From Mangifera indica (taxonomy: Eukaryota; Streptophyta; Magnoliopsida; Sapindales; Anacardiaceae): 64,000 nt of DNA. The position numbers and the translations under genes were made by a program. The notes beneath the pieces were generated by a model. That model was not told the origin of the DNA and did no database searches. It worked only from the letters and a program-made list of their open reading frames with translations. Shown one piece after another: positions 59,901 through 64,000 of this stretch; positions within the stretch are counted from its first letter, which is position 1, and each line of letters begins with the position of its first letter. The stretch is taken from positions 11,733,057-11,797,056 of the forward strand of contig NC_058143.1 in the NCBI RefSeq assembly GCF_011075055.1. Reading direction: 5' to 3'.

Positions 59901-60906
59901 GAATTTTAATAGAACCATCATGCATTTTAAATTTGACACTACCAACAGCAATAACATCACATGACTCATCATTTCCCATAAATACTTTACCTCCATTCAA
60001 GTATTTAATGTCAGTTAGCCAATCTTTCCTAGGTGTCATGTGAAAAGTGCAGCCTGAATCCATAACCCATTCCTCACTAAGCATTCTCTCTGTTAATGTA
60101 AGAACTTCAGCACTCTCATACCCTTCTAGGAAATTTACTGTGTCATGGTTTTCATAATTGTTATTATTATTATACAATTTCTTTTTCTCTGGGCAATTTT
60201 TCTTAAAATGATCCTCTTTATGACACTGCCAACAAGTTTTCTTACTTTTAGATTTGGATCTAGAGGTTTTCCTATTTTTCAGATTATTTCTCTTTTCAGT
60301 CCTACCTCTAACCTGAAGCCCTTCATTGATTGCCTTCCTTTCAAATTTAATTTCTAAATCTTTTGATTTTAAGGCACCCAATACATCATCTAAAGACAAA
60401 GACTCCCTACCATATTTTATTGCAGCTTTAACATCTTTAAAAGAATCAGGTAAAGAGTTCAAGATGATTATTGCTTGGTTTTCATCAAATATCTTCTCTT
60501 CTATATTAGCCAAACTAATGACAATTTTATTAAATTCATCCAAATTATCATCAAGAGATTTATTAGAATCCATTCTAAAACCAAACAATTGTTCCTTCAG
60601 GTAGATTTTATTAGTTAGAGACTTAGTCATATACAACGACTCTAATTTCAACCAAATCTTTGCAGCAGTATTTTCATTATCAACCTGTCTTAAGACATTA
60701 TCAGATAAATGCAAGATAAGAAGACTATATGCAGTTTCTAAAATTTCAGATTTCATATCAGGGTCCATATTTTCAGGGAGAGCAGATTCACCACCCAATG
60801 CCTTAGCACATTTTTGATGAACAAGAACAGCATGCATTTTCTTTCTCCACATATTAAAATCACCCTTCCCATCAAATCTCTCAACATCAATTTTTGTTTG
60901 ACCCAT
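56924..60906 (-). pseudogene. Copia gag-pol polyprotein with frameshifts
   Basis: Read from 60906 downward: Gag (about residues 1-190), zinc knuckle CWQCHKEDHFKKNC, protease VMDSGCTFHM, pre-integrase LWHKRLGHIS, integrase core with the three acidic residues (HSDLWG, RTDNGLEF, AERMNRT), reverse transcriptase (MDVTTAFLHGKLEE and the YVDDM active site) and RNase H (STTEAEYIALTKA, KHIDVRLHFI). It is broken at three points: one T missing from a T run near 58932, one A extra in an A run near 58873 (these two cancel but leave a TGA at 58887-58885 between them), and a shift near 57890 just before YVDDM. Typical length for an uninterrupted polyprotein is about 1,300 codons, which this matches. Encodes the machinery for copying and integrating the element; dead as it stands. 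Confidence 0.93.
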
Positions 60907-61196
60907 TGTTAATCAAGTATTTACTAATCCAGTTCTTTACAAACCACAATAACAGAAAGAGATCAAAGCAAGCTATTTATTTATTTTATTTCTTTAAGCC
61001 ACAGTGACAATATCTAAATAATGAACAGTATAGTCACAATCGGCAAACAGAGAACAAATAGCAAGCAAAAATAATTTCAGCTCTTTCAAAACAACAATAT
61101 CAGAATGCAAAGAACAACAAGATAAATAAATCTTGAACCAAGAAACACTCCAAACAATTTTTCTCAAACAAGAATGACAATATTCAACTCAAAAGT

Positions 61197-61208
61197 GCTT
61201 TGATACCA
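61197..61208 (-). other. Primer-binding site of the Copia element
   Basis: Minus-strand TGGTATCAAAGC lies two bases inside the right LTR. It matches the usual Copia primer site for initiator methionine tRNA (TGGTATCAGAGC) except for one base. Confidence 0.85.
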
Positions 61209-61210
61209 CT

Positions 61211-61485
61211 TGTTAATGTTTTATTTTACCGAGTTTGAATATTAATCAGAGTTTTGGATCGATTTTCAGTCAAGAATTTTAATAGAACCATCATGCATTT
61301 TAAATTTGACACTACCAACAGCAATAACATCACATGACTCATCATTTCCCATAAATACTTTACCTCACATTTTCAAGAATTTAAAAGCATATCCATTTGA
61401 ATCTAAAGTACCTAAAGAGATTAAATTTCTTCTTAGATTAGGCACCAACCTCACATTACCTTAAGAAAAGTCTGTGACATAAACT
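61211..61485 (-). repeat. Truncated 5' LTR with patchwork filler
   Basis: The first 66-69 bp are LTR. Then come pieces copied from the element's own interior: 61270-61365 equals 59897-59993, then about 20 bp from 59886, then 61383-61456 equals 59819-59895, then a few bases from about 59791. The last 18 bp are an inverted bit of LTR (AAGTCTGTGACATAAACT, from 56844-56861). Neighbouring pieces share 3-10 bp (TCAAGAATTT, ACCTC, ATTT, CATT). Confidence 0.88.
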
Positions 61486-63150
61486 GTTATGTTAGGTGTT
61501 AGAGTAGATTCCAAAAAGTTACTTTAACAATTATTTTAAAACCAAAATCGAATAATAATATAAAGTTGGATCAAATCAACCACTTTGCTATGAAGTTCTA
61601 CCATATCTTATGGCAGGATATCGTCGGTGAATTATTTCCCAAAAATGCATCTTGGATTACTTACCACAACCATATCACTCAATTCTACTTATAAATTGAA
61701 GCCCTATGTTGCTATCAACATCTAAACAATTACAATTTCTTTTTTTATTCAAGATGTCTTTATTTTCTTAAATGAGTCATTTCTCAAATAAATTCCAGTG
61801 AAAATAATGAAGAAACTTACAAAAAGTTTCATCACAGTCAGATTAGCAACTCATCAAAAGCCAACGACCATTAAAATCACATGGCAACAATATTTTACGG
61901 TGCTAGGAATAGCGAGTAGAGCAAATCGATTAGTGAACAGGCATTGAGTAACTTCTGTAGAAGAAGACCATCAATCGTGATGACCATCGATCCAACTGTA
62001 GGAACACCAACAAGTTAAAATAATGTAACAAATTAAAGATGCTAGCTGAATAATGTTGAATGTTATATTGAATTCACAAGCTTTAATCTTGAATAAAAAC
62101 TTTTTTTTTTTGGGTCATTGAAGACAATTTCTTCTTGAATTTTCGGAAAAAATCTGTGTTTGCCTAAAAGTTCAACCTCATAATATATATATGTAATTTT
62201 AATTATGTAATAATAACATCATTGATCGGATTAAACAACTTATAGATAAAAAATAATGTGCTATATAATGTTATTAAGGGTATAAATTAAAAGAATAATA
62301 TTAAACTTTAAAAATTTTAGACAAACTTATGTGTATCAATTTGATTTGAAGATTTAAAATTAGTGATATTATTAACTGATTAAAAAATGATTTGTCCATG
62401 TAAGTTTGTAAGGAACAATTTGTTTAAAACTTTCACATTATTTATCATTTATTTTCCTATTGAAATCCAAATAATTTATTTAAATGGTACATTAATAGAT
62501 ACTATACTGTTTATATTTTAAAAAAAGTTCTAAGGAAATATGGAAATGAATTTAATGCAAATTTTAAGTAGGTAGTAAAATTCTGAAACACAAATTACAA
62601 TCTTAAGAATGTATTACTTATATGGTAATATTCGTGTACACTTATCTTACTTTATGATGAGAAGGAAAATATGATGCCAAATGCAGAGATGAAAATGGAG
62701 AGGGAAGGGGTCGTGATGACTATCCTCATCCTCGTCTCCGTAAGGTGAGACATATCTTTATTTTTGTTATGAGGATTATGAAGCATGCCTATTTTTTATC
62801 CGTTAAAGAATATTTTTTTCTTTATCCTCTTCCCTTGCCCACCCCCTCATCGTCCTTTCCACTAAAAATGCAATGAATATTTTCAAAAATTATATTTTAG
62901 AAATAAGTACAGGGAGATTAGGGTACAAGATGGGAATGGAGATATATTTATCCTCGACACTATTTTTGGGGATTGTTTTGGTCTTTATCGGCATTCTCAT
63001 TCCTTCTTATTTCAAGGAATCCCTTCCCCATACAAGATGAGCCTATTTTCAGGATCAAGTTATCATCCCTAGCCAAATTAATCTTTAAGTTGAAAAGGAC
63101 GTATTTCCACCTTCCATTAAGCATTGTTAGTGAAATTATTTGATTTTTAG
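61486..63150. repeat. Dispersed repeat R, copy 3, right part
   Basis: Continues R after the Copia element, with the conserved 46-codon frame at 61807-61947 and the hAT-like end at about 62700-63077. The minus-strand frame 63217-62960 is a shadow. Confidence 0.7.
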
Positions 63151-64000
63151 ATAGATACATTAAAAGGATGCCATAATGGGGTTCTATTAAATAATCAAGA
63201 AGATATATGATGACCAAATTATTTTTACAATTTGAGGGTCTTTCAAGTGGAAGTTTTTAGTCCTTATTGTAATTAATTGTCTTTATATGAGCAACTGCGT
63301 ATATAAATTACATTTCACTTCATAGAAGGAGCTGGAATTGTAAAGATCCAGCCTTGGTGATTCTTCAATGCGTGTAAATTTTTCTTATGTACATATTTTA
63401 AATTTGTGCAATTCTTATGTTTGTTATGATCTATACTGTTCATGTGATATTTCTTATCACAAACTGATATACACAATTCAAAGTCTTGAGCTAAATAGAC
63501 TATGATAGCAATTATTAGATTTGAGAAGGCTTGTGTTAGTTTGCTATGGACGTGTGAGAAGAAAAAATGAATTAGGAGGATAGATGAGACATAAGGTTTT
63601 TACATGATTCGGCTTGATCACCGGAAAGTCTATATCCAGGTGTTGCCACTGGTCTGGGTGTAGTATAAGAGTAGTAGAAGTTGGTTGACAAATCTCTTAC
63701 TTAGCTTTTCCTCTCACACACCCATGGCGTACGATTCTGACTCTTATCAGTTTTTAATCGTTGCTGTTACTATTGTAGTCTATTTTGCATAAGAATTTGA
63801 ATTGTGTGTATCAATTAATAATGAAAAATCACATCAAGACATTCGATTAAGCGTTGTTATGAATTAAAATTAATGATGTGCTCCTTTTATTCCTTTTCTT
63901 ATAAACAAAATCTTTTAAGCAGGTGAAAAAGATAAGCCGAGTTTTCGAGTTGGTAAATGGAGAGATGTCTTATCTGGGGTAAAGCAGTACCAATCTTACA
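63151..64000. other. End of window, no gene seen
   Basis: The text TTTTTACATGATTCGGCTTG (63598) followed by CTATATCCAGG recalls a stretch common in plant Copia LTRs (compare TTTACTTGGTTCGGGTTC at 56330), so a piece of another LTR may be present. Neither end could be defined. Confidence 0.3.

Larger units (their letters stand above)
56214..61485 (-). mobile_element. Copia-type LTR retrotransposon on the minus strand, inserted in R copy 3
   Basis: Flanked by the 5-bp duplication GTTAT (56209-56213 and 61486-61490). R copies 1 and 2 have the uninterrupted site (TTTTAATGTTATGTTAGGTG). Left (3') LTR 56214-56864; primer site next to the right LTR; gag-pol on the minus strand with integrase before reverse transcriptase, which defines Copia. 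The 5' LTR is mostly destroyed and the coding region has frameshifts, so the element is immobile by itself. The domain style resembles Tnt1-like (Tork) elements; lineage not proven. Confidence 0.95.

Noticed and set aside
60145..60604. Plus-strand frames in the Copia region
   Set aside because: Shadows of the minus-strand gag coding sequence.
63590..63730. Possible LTR of another Copia element
   Set aside because: Only a short LTR-like phrase is visible; neither ends nor internal region could be defined, so it is mentioned only as a possibility.
1..64000. tRNA, rRNA or snRNA genes
   Set aside because: No tRNA B-box/cloverleaf, rRNA block or snRNA promoter element was noticed on reading; this was by eye, so a tRNA scan could still find one.

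Overview
The window is nuclear DNA of a flowering plant, most likely a eudicot. It is AT-rich, has spliced genes with GT/AG introns, carries pieces of plant-specific families (ankyrin-PGG membrane proteins, plastid fibrillin, alpha-expansin), and holds a Copia retrotransposon, a Mutator-like element and many MITEs. No bacterial operon, CRISPR array, rRNA or tRNA gene was seen. The species cannot be fixed from the sequence.

Positions 1 to about 48,240 are a decaying tandem cluster of ankyrin-repeat/PGG genes (the family of Arabidopsis ACD6 and ITN1). The cluster is built from a large repeated unit: unit A (1-16628), unit B (16629-39739) and a divergent partial unit C (39740 to about 48240). 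Units A and B run in the same order: (1) a PGG fragment (1449 / 18040); (2) a frameshifted ankyrin exon with its own 5' UTR exon (5137 / 22162); (3) an ankyrin-only gene of 220 codons (7860 / 26817); (4) an ankyrin-PGG gene (A keeps only the PGG exon at 11711; B keeps five coding exons, 31470-34032, broken by one 5-bp duplication); (5) a fibrillin pseudogene on the opposite strand, tail to tail with the PGG gene (14827-13325 / 37063-34630); (6) a further PGG tail fragment (16116 / 39213). Unit C holds an exon-less promoter/intron remnant and one ankyrin-PGG pseudogene (45435-47784) with several stops and an unidentified insertion.

The units differ mostly by insertions and deletions. Unit B has a 2,759-bp non-autonomous Mutator-like element (23798-26556) filled with a GC-rich minisatellite. 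Unit A has a captured alpha-expansin 5' fragment (5649 to about 6725), a 471-bp MITE (12822-13292), a 49-bp deletion that removed the TATA box of the ankyrin-only gene, and a 2,342-bp deletion that turned the ankyrin-PGG gene into a PGG-only ORF. Several relatives of a long-hairpin MITE family are scattered through the window.

Positions 48,300-63,150 are gene-poor: three diverged copies of an unclassified repeat of about 2.5-2.8 kb (R1-R3), the third split by a Copia element on the minus strand (56214-61485). That element has a full 3' LTR, but its 5' LTR is cut to about 66 bp and followed by a patchwork of internal fragments. The last 850 bp contain no gene I can support.

In functional terms, no ankyrin-PGG locus here is intact as read. 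The nearest to functional are the unit B gene at 31470-34032 (one 5-bp lesion), the two ankyrin-only ORFs and the PGG-only ORF. The main interest is how the array was edited (microhomology deletions, template-switch filler, transposon insertions, exon loss).
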